Positions 1 through 5,738 of a DNA stretch of 7,000 bases are shown here, one piece after another. The position numbers and the translations under genes are program-made. This DNA comes from JAAXTT01 sp964530215 (GTDB taxonomy: Bacteria > Bacillota > Desulfotomaculia > Desulfotomaculales > Desulfocucumaceae). Within the stretch, counting starts at the first letter, position 1; each line of letters starts with the position of its first letter. The stretch lies in assembly GCA_964530215.1 (NCBI GenBank), contig CAZHAJ010000095.1, positions 1 to 7,000 on the forward strand, in the 5' to 3' direction. The notes under the pieces are model-generated. The model saw nothing but the letters and a program-made list of their open reading frames with translations. It was not told where the DNA came from and did not search any database.

Positions 1-7
1 GGGGGGA

Positions 8-31
8 GGACATTTTAGGACGGACATTTTA
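8..31. repeat. Two direct copies of GGACATTTTA, 14-base period
   Basis: GGACATTTTA occurs at 8-17 and again at 22-31, separated by GGAC. Short repeats of this kind occur at the ends of some insertion sequences, but no transposase is visible here. They may equally be part of the structured RNA that covers the same bases. The repeat itself is seen directly; its role is unknown. Confidence 0.6.
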
Positions 32-85
32 CGCAGGTTGTTATCCGGCTTTTAGCGCCGGAGCTTATGGACTAGCCAGCAGGAC

Positions 86-122
86 GCATGGATGCGGCCG
101 CAGCCGAGTAGTGCATGGATGC
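86..122. repeat. Repeated self-complementary GCATGGATGC, two copies
   Basis: GCATGGATGC is found at 86-95 and 113-122, both inside the arms enclosed by the 69-78/137-146 helix of the candidate RNA. Each copy is an imperfect palindrome able to form a small stem; the second is extended to GTGC...GCAC at 111-124. ACGCAGG is also repeated, at 31-37 and 127-133. The duplication suggests internal repetition in the RNA fold. Confidence 0.5.
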
Positions 123-234
123 ACGTACGCAGGCGGTGGCTGGTCCGTTAGCGACAAGCCTTAGAGCCGGTTCAACCGTAGTAACTTGTCCGGACTGAAA
201 TCCGCACCCCCACCCGTATTGATTTTGCTTCTTT

Positions 235-270
235 AAAAAAGGGTGACTGATACTTAAATATCAATCACCC
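235..270 (-). terminator. Rho-independent terminator of the pdaD-speE unit
   Basis: GGGTGACTGATA at 241-252 is complementary to 259-270 around a six-base loop. The single C-A mismatch on the + strand (247/264) becomes a G-U wobble on the minus strand, giving an unbroken 12-bp stem. On the minus strand the stem is followed at once by six T (plus-strand A at 235-240). It lies about 90 bases beyond the speE stop. It could also help end rightward transcription from the candidate RNA, but the + side T-tract is weak. Confidence 0.85.
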
Positions 271-360
271 AATTTAATCTATTTACTCTCCATTTGTGAG
301 GTCTACCCCAACAATTGACCGAGAGCTTTTTTTCCTGTACAGATTACTCTACAAAGGGTT

Positions 361-1188
361 TTACTTAATCAACTCCTTGACAAAAGGAGGCAATACAAAT
401 GCTGTCTTATGAACTTCCGGACTATAAAACTTAGTGTCCATTGCCGGTATTGAGGAGGGTTCCACCTTTAATGGGTCATGTTTCTTGGTACCCATTGTAA
501 AAGTCCAAAGGCCTCCGGGATAAGTGGGAACATTGCCAAGATATAAACGAGCCATGGGGAAAATATTGCTCACATCGCTAAATATCCTCTTCACAAAATC
601 CCGATCAAAAAAGGGAGACTCGGTCTGAGCTACAAACAACCCGTCCTCGGTCAAAGCATCGTGGACACTTTGGTAAAATTCTGCACTGAAAAGTCCCACT
701 GCAGGTCCCACAGGATCTGTGGAATCAATAATTATCATATCATAAGTATTTTTATTTTCCTGTACATGTTTAATACCATCACCAATAATCAGCTGAACCC
801 TGGGATCGTTTATATCATAAGTGATTTCGGGCAAATATTTTTGGGCTGCATTGATTACTCCCTGATCAATCTCACAATGGGTAACTTTGACCACAGACTT
901 ATTGCGAAGTACTTCCCTTACCGCACCACCGTCTCCACCACCCACCACCAAAACATTACGTGGATTTGGGAGAGTATTTAATCCCACATGGGTAATCATT
1001 TCATGATACACAAATTCATCACCCACAGATGTCTGAATAACATCATCCAGCAGCAGCATTTTCCCCAAAAGCATAGTATCAACTACCATTACATCCTGAA
1101 AGGGGGTTTTTTCATGATGTAAAACCTGTGACATACGACAACCGATAATTAAGTCCTCATTTTGATATTCGGTAAACCAAACGTTCAC
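361..1188 (-). CDS. speE: Spermidine synthase (polyamine aminopropyltransferase)
   Basis: Cytosolic enzyme that moves the aminopropyl group of decarboxylated S-adenosylmethionine onto putrescine, giving spermidine and methylthioadenosine; some relatives use agmatine instead. The whole length (275 residues) matches the bacterial SpeE family. An N-terminal beta domain (about residues 1-60, ending near the family segment DEFVYHEM) leads into a Rossmann methyltransferase-like fold. The nucleotide-binding GGGDGG lies at 83-88, the acidic CEID near 105-108, and GDG at about 136-138. The catalytic loop DSTDPVGPA begins at 155, and PTYPGGLWTFT is the usual C-terminal substrate segment. I start at the GTG at 1188: a perfect AGGAGG at 1197-1202 sits 8 bases upstream. 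The longer GTG start at 1197 overlaps that ribosome site. It lies 117 bases downstream of pdaD on the same strand and shares its promoter and the terminator at 235-270. No agmatinase (speB) follows, unlike many polyamine operons. Confidence 0.95.
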   Translation of the reverse strand: MNVWFTEYQNEDLIIGCRMSQVLHHEKTPFQDVMVVDTMLLGKMLLLDDVIQTSVGDEFVYHEMITHVGLNTLPNPRNVLVVGGGDGGAVREVLRNKSVVKVTHCEIDQGVINAAQKYLPEITYDINDPRVQLIIGDGIKHVQENKNTYDMIIIDSTDPVGPAVGLFSAEFYQSVHDALTEDGLFVAQTESPFFDRDFVKRIFSDVSNIFPMARLYLGNVPTYPGGLWTFTMGTKKHDPLKVEPSSIPAMDTKFYSPEVHKTAFVLPPFVKELIK

Positions 1189-1196
1189 AGCATACA

Positions 1197-1202
1197 CCTC
1201 CT
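1197..1202 (-). promoter_or_regulatory. Ribosome binding site that sets the speE start
   Basis: Minus-strand AGGAGG, 8 bases from the GTG at 1188. The in-frame GTG at 1197 overlaps it and cannot be the start. An ATG at 1193 is in another frame and stops after two codons. Confidence 0.85.
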
Positions 1203-1251
1203 ATAAAATTATCTATTTAACACAAAGTTTAACACCCTTGAAACTGCAACA

Positions 1252-1279
1252 GCTGCCGAAAAATCTTGTTTTCAGCAGC
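1252..1279 (-). promoter_or_regulatory. Intercistronic hairpin between pdaD and speE
   Basis: Positions 1252-1262 pair with 1269-1279 around a six-base loop. The one C-A mismatch on the + strand (1257/1274) is a G-U wobble on the minus strand, so the 11-bp stem is continuous in the pdaD-speE transcript. The following minus sequence has only scattered T, so it is a poor terminator. It may be a leaky attenuator or a stem that protects the upstream message. The structure is visible; the function is inferred. Confidence 0.5.
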
Positions 1280-1305
1280 CTGTCCATAATAAGCAGATAT
1301 CAAAA

Positions 1306-1764
1306 TTAGTACCACATGGGGACTGCAGCTAATGCACAGGCAATTTTCTCAACCCTGCGTTCGGTTACAGCCATTTTAATATCCTTAAGCTCCATTCCTC
1401 GCACGGAGAATGCCTCTTTTAGCATTTTTTCAACTTCTTTAGCAGCATCTTCTTTAGAGCCTATGCAAGCATGCTCCATTATTACCCCGAAATCATCAGC
1501 CGAAAAGCCGACTCCCACTGCTGCCGCAATCAGTTGACCGGGCTCTTCACTTGTAATACAGCCATATGCTGTGGGCACTAAGGACCCTGGAGGTATCTGT
1601 AAATCATCGCATAATTTAGCTCCAGGGGGCAAAATGCTACTTACTCGAAGAAGGTTCCAGTTTCCGACCCTTGCAGCTAATAATGCATTGTCAAAAGCTG
1701 TAAGGGTAGTTGTCCCTTCAGCTGAGCCTGCGCTAATAAAGAATTTTTTTGGTGTAGGCAGCAT
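1306..1764 (-). CDS. pdaD: Pyruvoyl-dependent arginine decarboxylase
   Basis: Decarboxylates arginine to agmatine, the first step of arginine-derived polyamine synthesis. The family makes a proenzyme that cuts itself between two serines, and the second becomes a pyruvoyl cofactor. Here the motif RVSSILPP has the pair at Ser42-Ser43, predicting a 42-residue beta chain and a 110-residue alpha chain. The N-terminal segment PKKFFISAGSAEG, the stretch PTAYGCI after the cut, VIMEHACIGSKEDA with the expected active-site Glu, and the C-terminal CALAAVPMWY are all family-typical. Length is 152 residues, normal for the small trimeric enzymes first studied in Methanocaldococcus. The frame extends upstream to 1884, but the ATG at 1764 has GGAG 8 bases before it (1773-1776), and a promoter lies within the extension. 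First gene of a unit with speE. This class is best known from archaea, so an old lateral transfer is possible but not shown. Confidence 0.93.
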   Translation of the reverse strand: MLPTPKKFFISAGSAEGTTTLTAFDNALLAARVGNWNLLRVSSILPPGAKLCDDLQIPPGSLVPTAYGCITSEEPGQLIAAAVGVGFSADDFGVIMEHACIGSKEDAAKEVEKMLKEAFSVRGMELKDIKMAVTERRVEKIACALAAVPMWY

Positions 1765-1800
1765 TAATATCACTCCACTTCTGAAAAACATACAGATATA

Positions 1801-1828
1801 ATTATATACATTATCAAGGGAAAGACAA
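1801..1828 (-). promoter_or_regulatory. Sigma-A type promoter for pdaD-speE
   Basis: On the minus strand TTGTCT (1823-1828) is followed after 16 bases by a perfect TATAAT (1801-1806). Transcription would begin near 1794, leaving a leader of about 30 bases that carries the pdaD ribosome site. Its position rules out translation from the longer upstream frame. Confidence 0.65.
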
Positions 1829-1846
1829 TAAATTTTTTTGTCTGTT

Positions 1847-1874
1847 TTAACTTTTATTATAACTGTCATATTAT
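1847..1874 (+). promoter_or_regulatory. Possible promoter of the stress-protein gene
   Basis: TTAACT (1847-1852), a 16-base spacer and TATTAT (1869-1874) would start transcription near 1881, with a leader of about 74 bases. The region is A/T-rich, so chance matches are likely; a second -10-like TATTAT lies near 1914. I saw no clear sigma-B type pair despite the stress annotation. Confidence 0.3.
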
Positions 1875-1954
1875 GTTTTTTCATTGAATAGTTTTATCCT
1901 TCCGGAGGAAACCTATTATAAGAAATTAATTTTCCATTACAGGAGGTATATTCA

Positions 1955-2431
1955 ATGGCAAAAACTGTTCTTGCTACATTCAGTGACCGCAGCAGCGCCG
2001 AAAGGGCGGTCAACGAATTAAGAGACAAGGGTTTCGACAGAGACATCTCTATCTTGGCTAAGGATGACAGAAGAAATAACCATCAGGACGGCAATAACCA
2101 AGACAATGACTCGGTAATGAACGGTGTAAGTACCGGTGGCTCTGTAGGAGGTCTCCTTGGCTTGGCTGCAGGTGCCGGGGCAATAGCTATACCCGGTATC
2201 GGACCACTCCTTGCTGTGGGCCCCATTGCGGGATTGCTCTCAGGTGCAGTCACAGGCGGTCTTGCCGGCGGCCTTGCAGACTACGGCATCCCCGCAGAAA
2301 AAGGACGGTTTTATGAGGATAAAATTAAACAGGGCAGTACCTTGGTTACTGTAAGATGCGAAGATGATATGAGCCAAAGAGCTGTTGAGTCCCTCAGCAG
2401 AAACGGCGGCCGGGATGTCGAAACTCACTAA
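1955..2431 (+). CDS. General stress protein, YflT/GSP17M-like, glycine-rich core
   Basis: 158 residues. The N-terminal part (1-36, MAKTVLATFSDRSSAERAVNELRDKGF and on) is the beta-alpha fold seen at the start of general stress protein 17M/YflT-type and DUF1269-like proteins. A polar linker rich in Asn, Asp and Gln (37-55) leads to a Gly/Ala/Leu-rich hydrophobic stretch at about 57-109 with GxxxG-type spacing. That stretch could form a glycine-zipper hairpin inserting in or lying on a membrane. The C-terminal part (112-158, GIPAEKGRFYEDKIKQGSTLV then RAVESLSRNGG) completes an alpha-beta domain common to the family. No enzymatic motif is visible and the biochemical role is not known. A perfect AGGAGG (1941-1946) lies 8 bases before the ATG. 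It is divergent from pdaD and monocistronic, ending in hairpins at 2452-2533. Confidence 0.8.
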   Translation: MAKTVLATFSDRSSAERAVNELRDKGFDRDISILAKDDRRNNHQDGNNQDNDSVMNGVSTGGSVGGLLGLAAGAGAIAIPGIGPLLAVGPIAGLLSGAVTGGLAGGLADYGIPAEKGRFYEDKIKQGSTLVTVRCEDDMSQRAVESLSRNGGRDVETH

Positions 2432-2451
2432 ACCCTTTTGGCATATCACCA

Positions 2452-2470
2452 TCAGCAAACCATTTGCTGA
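2452..2470 (+). other. Small hairpin just after the stress-protein gene
   Basis: TCAGCAAA (2452-2459) pairs perfectly with TTTGCTGA (2463-2470) around CCA. No T-run follows, so alone it is unlikely to stop transcription. It lies in the 3' leader-out, upstream of the stronger terminator. Confidence 0.5.
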
Positions 2471-2492
2471 GGTTTAAGCATTTTAAATCAAC

Positions 2493-2533
2493 AAAAGACG
2501 GGCTGCTTTAAACTTCATTAGCAGCCCGTTTTA
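2493..2533. terminator. Bidirectional terminator between convergent genes
   Basis: ACGGGCTGC (2498-2506) pairs perfectly with GCAGCCCGT (2521-2529) around a 14-base loop. A-rich bases on the left (2493-2496) and T on the right (2529-2532) give a T-tract in both directions. It ends the stress-protein transcript from the left and the endonuclease-like transcript from the right. Confidence 0.85.
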
Positions 2534-2560
2534 AATACTTCAGTATTTACTTAGGAAACC

Positions 2561-3415
2561 CTACCCGGTTTTCACAAGAGCGGCATAAATCTCTTTATAA
2601 ACCAACGCATCTTCAGCTTGCAGTCCATCTGACTCGCAAATTAAAGTAAAATCCACTGACCTGTCCAATAATAATGGAGCCAGATTGGCAAAATCGGGGC
2701 CATAACCTGCATCCCTGGTAGTTCTGTGTCTTCTTTCCCCTGCTTTAGTATATTCAATGGGACTAAAATGCATATGAAGTTTTTTAAGTCTTTCCTTGCC
2801 CAATGTATTCTCAATTTTGTCCAAAACATGAGAAAAATCCTCTGTTGAGTTCAGAGCACCTCCGTCTACTGCGTGAAGGTGACCGAAATCAATGGTGGGG
2901 ATAATGCTTTCATCGATACCGCAAAACTCAAGAACCTCATCAAGACTTCCCAGTAAGGTTTTTTTACCCATCGTTTCTGGGGCTAAATATATGTCACTTA
3001 AATTGTGTTCCCTGGCCTCAGCAACAACCTTCCCTAATAGTGTCTTAGCTCTTTCCATTGCTTCCAACCGATCACCCTTGCCGGAGCCGGGATGAAAAAC
3101 AACAACCTGTGCCCCCATCCATTTTGCTACTTTTAAAGAATCCATTAAATACTTTATGCTTTTTTCCTGTGCCTCTGGCTCCACCGTGGCCAAATTTATA
3201 TAGTAAGGAGCATGCAGACTTAAGAAAATCCCTGCGTCCAGAGCATTTTGCCCCAACTTGCGGGCTGTTGTCTCTCCGATTTTTACTCCCCTTGTACACT
3301 GATATTCATAAGCATTCAAACCCTTTTCCTTTAACCATCCGGGCATATCCAAAGAACTTTTATATCCCTCCTGGTAAAAGGAGTCCGAATTGCCTGCCGG
3401 TCCGAATCTGCTCAA
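2561..3415 (-). CDS. Endonuclease IV (Nfo/Apn1)-family TIM-barrel protein
   Basis: 284 residues, the usual size for endonuclease IV, which cuts DNA 5' to abasic sites and trims blocked 3' ends using three metal ions. Matches to the E. coli metal ligands by eye: His68 (LHAPYYIN), His108 (VVFHPGS), Glu147 (APETMGK), Asp176 and His179 (IDFGH), His214 (LHMHFS), His230 (RRH) and Glu261 (ICES). The position of E. coli Asp229, in the Asp-Arg-His triplet, appears to hold Arg228, and the following loop differs. The protein therefore belongs to a divergent branch that Firmicutes genomes usually call deoxyribonuclease IV; AP-endonuclease activity is likely but not certain. A sugar-isomerase-like role is the alternative. 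The start is TTG at 3415: no other start codon lies between it and an upstream in-frame stop, and GGAAGG lies 11 bases before it. Monocistronic with its own promoter. Confidence 0.8.
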   Translation of the reverse strand: MSRFGPAGNSDSFYQEGYKSSLDMPGWLKEKGLNAYEYQCTRGVKIGETTARKLGQNALDAGIFLSLHAPYYINLATVEPEAQEKSIKYLMDSLKVAKWMGAQVVVFHPGSGKGDRLEAMERAKTLLGKVVAEAREHNLSDIYLAPETMGKKTLLGSLDEVLEFCGIDESIIPTIDFGHLHAVDGGALNSTEDFSHVLDKIENTLGKERLKKLHMHFSPIEYTKAGERRHRTTRDAGYGPDFANLAPLLLDRSVDFTLICESDGLQAEDALVYKEIYAALVKTG

Positions 3416-3483
3416 ATATAAAACGCCCTTCCATATATTTATTTAACTTTTCAACCACAAGAACTATTTAACTGCCTTAATAA

Positions 3484-3512
3484 AATATAACCCTGAAAAA
3501 CATTGCTGTAAA
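3484..3512 (-). promoter_or_regulatory. Sigma-A type promoter for the endonuclease IV-like gene
   Basis: Minus strand TTTACA (3507-3512), an exact 17-base spacer, then TATATT (3484-3489). Each hexamer has five of six consensus bases. Transcription would start near 3477, about 60 bases before the TTG start. Confidence 0.6.
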
Positions 3513-3601
3513 CAATTTTCCACATAACGTTTTTTAATTAAAGAAAGGATATAGTAATATTTTCCTGTAATTACATAATATGCTTCATTAGGAGGTGCTT
3601 T

Positions 3602-5155
3602 ATGAGAAACGTTTTTCTTAAATTCTTTCTAATAATTTTTTTACCGGTGACAGTATTAATCGGATACGGGATATTAAGCATAGTTGAAGGACCGTCTGAT
3701 GATCATTTGGTTGTCCTGCAGAGTAATTTGCCGGAATGTTTGGATCCCAATAGTAACATGTCCTTTGAAAATGCCCTCCCCATCAATGCCGTGTATGAGG
3801 GACTAGTCAAACTAAACTCAGAAAACCTTGCCGTAGAACCCTGCATTGCAGAAAAATGGGAAGTTTCAGATAATGGTCTTCAGTGGACTTTCCACCTAAA
3901 ACCTGAAGTGTATTTCAGTGACGGAACTGTCTGTGACGCTGAAGCGGTAAAAACAAGTTTATCCAGATCTATGGTATTTAAGGACAGTCACCCATATAGT
4001 TCACTTATTTTTGGTGCAGTATCTTCGATAAAGACCGAAGGAAAACATAAAGTATCCTTCTTATTAAAGTACCCCTATGCTCCTTTTCTAAAAAACCTGG
4101 CATTACCCTTCAGCGCACCCATAGTAAGCCCCCAAGCTCTAAGTAAATATGGTGAGGATTTCTGGAAATATCCTTCCGGAACTGGACCATATGTCTTGAA
4201 GCATGCTGAAAACGATAAATTTATCTTTCATAACAACCCAAATTATCACGCAGGACCGGTTAGCTTTAAAAAATTAACCGTCAAATCCCCAAAAGACCCT
4301 CAAAAAAGAATTGACCATATTATTGACAGAAAAGCAGACATCATAATCCACCCCACTTTGGATGAATTAACCGCCATTAAAACCCGGAATTTAAAAATAG
4401 TGTCTGTATCGGGGCTGGATGTTAGCTACTTGGGATTTTACACCGAAAAACCACCCTTTAATAACAAATATATACGGATGGCGGTTGCTAAAGCTTTGGA
4501 TCGGAGCATTATCGTTCACAATACAATGCAGGGTGCAGGTGTCGTCGCAAAAGGTTTAATTCCTCACCCCATTTTGCCCGTAGGTGATTATCACCAGCAA
4601 GCCATCACCCCTGAACAGGTTCGCAGAATATTAAACAGAGAAGGATATCCTGGGGGCATGGAGGTAACCCTTATAACTTATATTGAAAGCAGAAGATATT
4701 GTCCCCAAGGGGGGGAACTGCTGGCTGAAGAAATTAAACGTCAGTTGGAACCATCCGGGATTAAAGTAAACATTCAATCAAGACCTTGGAAAGAACATCA
4801 AACAGCAATGAGAAAAAACCTGGGTAATTTTTATCTATACGGCTGGACCGGAGATAACGGTGACGCAGATAACTTCATATATCCTTTGCTAAGCTCTACC
4901 CAGATTGATGGCGGACTTAATGTTTCTGACTATAAAAATAATCAGATGGACGCTCTTCTCGGTAGCGCCCGCAGGGTTTCCGATTCTAAGTCAAGAAAAT
5001 ATCTATATTCTCAGGTTGAACAGATATTAGCAGCGGATATGCCCATTACTCCCCTTAACCGCAGCCTGATTCAGGCAGTTTATATTCCCAATATAACCGG
5101 AGTCAAAATCTCCGGCTTTGGGCTTATTGATCTGACTTCTATTAAGAAACAATAA
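3602..5155 (+). CDS. Peptide-type ABC substrate-binding protein, membrane-anchored
   Basis: 517 residues of the SBP family 5 (dipeptide/oligopeptide/nickel-binding) fold, which captures a ligand outside the cell and hands it to an ABC permease. Residues 4-27 form one strong hydrophobic segment. No Cys follows it (the first is at 46), so there is no lipobox: the protein is probably held by an uncleaved N-terminal helix or released, not lipidated. The family signature is clear at about 80-122 (IAEKWEVSDNGLQWTFHL, then FSDGT and the following Ala-Val-Lys helix), PSGTGPY at 191-197, and the C-terminal lobe with AVAKALDR near 295-302. AGGAGG at 3590-3595 is 6 bases before the ATG. No permease or ATPase genes adjoin it, so its transporter partner or a sensing role is unknown. 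I saw no convincing promoter in the upstream A/T-rich stretch and no strong terminator after it. Confidence 0.88.
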   Translation: MRNVFLKFFLIIFLPVTVLIGYGILSIVEGPSDDHLVVLQSNLPECLDPNSNMSFENALPINAVYEGLVKLNSENLAVEPCIAEKWEVSDNGLQWTFHLKPEVYFSDGTVCDAEAVKTSLSRSMVFKDSHPYSSLIFGAVSSIKTEGKHKVSFLLKYPYAPFLKNLALPFSAPIVSPQALSKYGEDFWKYPSGTGPYVLKHAENDKFIFHNNPNYHAGPVSFKKLTVKSPKDPQKRIDHIIDRKADIIIHPTLDELTAIKTRNLKIVSVSGLDVSYLGFYTEKPPFNNKYIRMAVAKALDRSIIVHNTMQGAGVVAKGLIPHPILPVGDYHQQAITPEQVRRILNREGYPGGMEVTLITYIESRRYCPQGGELLAEEIKRQLEPSGIKVNIQSRPWKEHQTAMRKNLGNFYLYGWTGDNGDADNFIYPLLSSTQIDGGLNVSDYKNNQMDALLGSARRVSDSKSRKYLYSQVEQILAADMPITPLNRSLIQAVYIPNITGVKISGFGLIDLTSIKKQ

Positions 5156-5176
5156 TCTTGGAATTTTGTTTAATCA

Positions 5177-5226
5177 CAGAAACATTATTTCTGAAACCTT
5201 GGAAAATGTGCTTATATCGGTAAGCA
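5177..5226 (+). other. Two small hairpins after the substrate-binding gene
   Basis: CAGAAA (5177-5182) pairs with TTTCTG (5188-5193), and TGCTTA (5209-5214) pairs with TAAGCA (5221-5226). Neither is G/C-rich or followed by a T-run, so they are weak candidates for transcript ends. Nothing else is seen in 5156-5244. Confidence 0.3.
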
Positions 5227-5244
5227 TTCGACATTATTAACCCC

Positions 5245-5273
5245 TTAACATTTGTGAATATCAGACTTATAAT
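5245..5273 (+). promoter_or_regulatory. Strong sigma-A type promoter for the 80-residue gene
   Basis: TTAACA (5245-5250, five of six), a 17-base spacer, and a perfect TATAAT (5268-5273). Transcription would begin near 5280. The leader of about 50 bases can form a short CCAAT/ATTGG stem at 5278-5293. This is one of the best promoter matches in the window. Confidence 0.7.
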
Positions 5274-5330
5274 TATACCAATCTGGATATTGGCAATATT
5301 TTCTAACTTTGCGAGGGGGTATTTAAAAAA

Positions 5331-5573
5331 ATGACAAAACCAATAAAAGAAGGACTGTCTTACAGCAACAAAGATATAATTGAACTGCTTGTTGACTTTT
5401 CCTGCTTTAAAGATAGGGTGGAAAAAAAATTCAAGGACATAACCCGCGAATTAGAGGGAAAGCCAAATGAACATGATTTGTGGGTAAATCTATATTTAAT
5501 AGCCACAGATTATTATGAGGAGGTCAACAATAAAAAATTAAAGCAGGAGCACCAAATCCAAAAAATATCATAG
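5331..5573 (+). CDS. Small charged protein of unknown function
   Basis: 80 residues, not recognised. Lys and Glu are abundant. Residues 13-44 look alpha-helical and amphipathic (DIIELLVDF, then FKDRVEKKFKDITREL), and a second helix at about 47-75 includes LWVNLYLIATDYYEEV. There is no signal peptide or membrane segment, so it is probably cytosolic. A two-helix hairpin or coiled-coil adaptor is possible but is inference. The ribosome site GAGGGGG (5313-5319) is 11 bases from the ATG, a little long. A good promoter lies upstream (5245-5273) and a perfect terminator hairpin follows (5596-5624). That makes it an independent short transcript and supports it as a real gene rather than a chance frame. 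Confidence 0.65.
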   Translation: MTKPIKEGLSYSNKDIIELLVDFSCFKDRVEKKFKDITRELEGKPNEHDLWVNLYLIATDYYEEVNNKKLKQEHQIQKIS

Positions 5574-5595
5574 ACAAAGAGAACTTCGCAAGTCA

Positions 5596-5630
5596 AACTG
5601 CCCATGAGACTTATCTGGGCAGTTATTTAA
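5596..5630 (+). terminator. Terminator of the 80-residue gene
   Basis: AACTGCCCA (5596-5604) pairs perfectly over 9 bp with TGGGCAGTT (5616-5624) around an 11-base loop, followed by ATTTAATTAT. It lies 22 bases after the stop codon and separates this gene from the lgt promoter. Confidence 0.75.
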
Positions 5631-5665
5631 TTATACGGACAATAAATTAATTTCTCTTATGATAA

Positions 5666-5694
5666 TTGGTTACAATCACTTATACTGTTATAAT
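5666..5694 (+). promoter_or_regulatory. Sigma-A type promoter for lgt
   Basis: TTGGTT (5666-5671), a 17-base spacer, and a perfect TATAAT (5689-5694). The -35 box matches only in its first three bases. Transcription would begin near 5701, about 38 bases before the GTG start. Confidence 0.55.
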
Positions 5695-5724
5695 AATAGA
5701 AGATATTTGCTTTTTATTTTGACC

Positions 5725-5730
5725 AAGGAG
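5725..5730 (+). promoter_or_regulatory. Ribosome binding site that sets the lgt start
   Basis: AAGGAG lies only 2 bases before the ATG at 5733, too close, but 8 bases before the GTG at 5739, which gives the family-typical N-terminus MINPIAF. Confidence 0.75.
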
Positions 5731-5738
5731 AGATGCTC

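Larger units (their letters stand above)
1..216 (+). ncRNA. Candidate structured non-coding RNA, class not identified
   Basis: No convincing reading frame covers this block, yet it is rich in nested complementary segments. By eye: a G-run at 1-6 can close on the C-run at 207-211. CCGGC 45-49 pairs with GCCGG 57-61. A 10-bp helix joins 69-78 to 137-146, enclosing small hairpins at 95-106 and 111-124. GACAAG 153-158 pairs with CTTGTC 185-190, with CGG/CCG inside. CGGA 191-194 pairs with TCCG 201-204 around the loop CTGAAA. In the 10-bp helix U73 faces G142, a wobble on the + strand but an A-C mismatch on the minus strand, which favours the + strand. Length near 210 bases and compact multi-helix form suit a free-standing RNA or a leader. 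The raiA-motif RNA of Firmicutes and transposon-linked omega RNAs are classes to test, not identifications. The promoter would lie left of the window, so the 5' end is unknown. Confidence 0.5.

Noticed and set aside
1..230. tRNA, SRP RNA, RNase P or CRISPR array in the left block
   Set aside because: No cloverleaf, no SRP or RNase P signature segments, and no regular repeat-spacer pattern. The two short repeats are too few and too close.
661..981. 106-codon + strand frame inside speE
   Set aside because: It is antisense to a clear SpeE coding region with all its motifs, and its product is low-complexity without a ribosome site.
1765..1884. N-terminal extension of the pdaD frame by 40 codons
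   Set aside because: The pdaD promoter (1801-1828) lies inside it, the extra residues do not resemble the family, and the ATG at 1764 has a well-placed GGAG.
3058..3471. 137-codon + strand frame opposite the endonuclease IV-like gene
   Set aside because: It shadows a conserved TIM-barrel gene, and its Pro/Ser/Leu-rich translation is typical of antisense frames.
3513..3601. Promoter for the substrate-binding protein gene
   Set aside because: Several -10-like words (TAATAT, CATAAT) exist, but none has a credible -35 box at proper spacing.
5177..5226. Terminator after the substrate-binding protein gene
   Set aside because: The hairpins are A/T-rich and lack a T-tract, so I list them only as weak structures.
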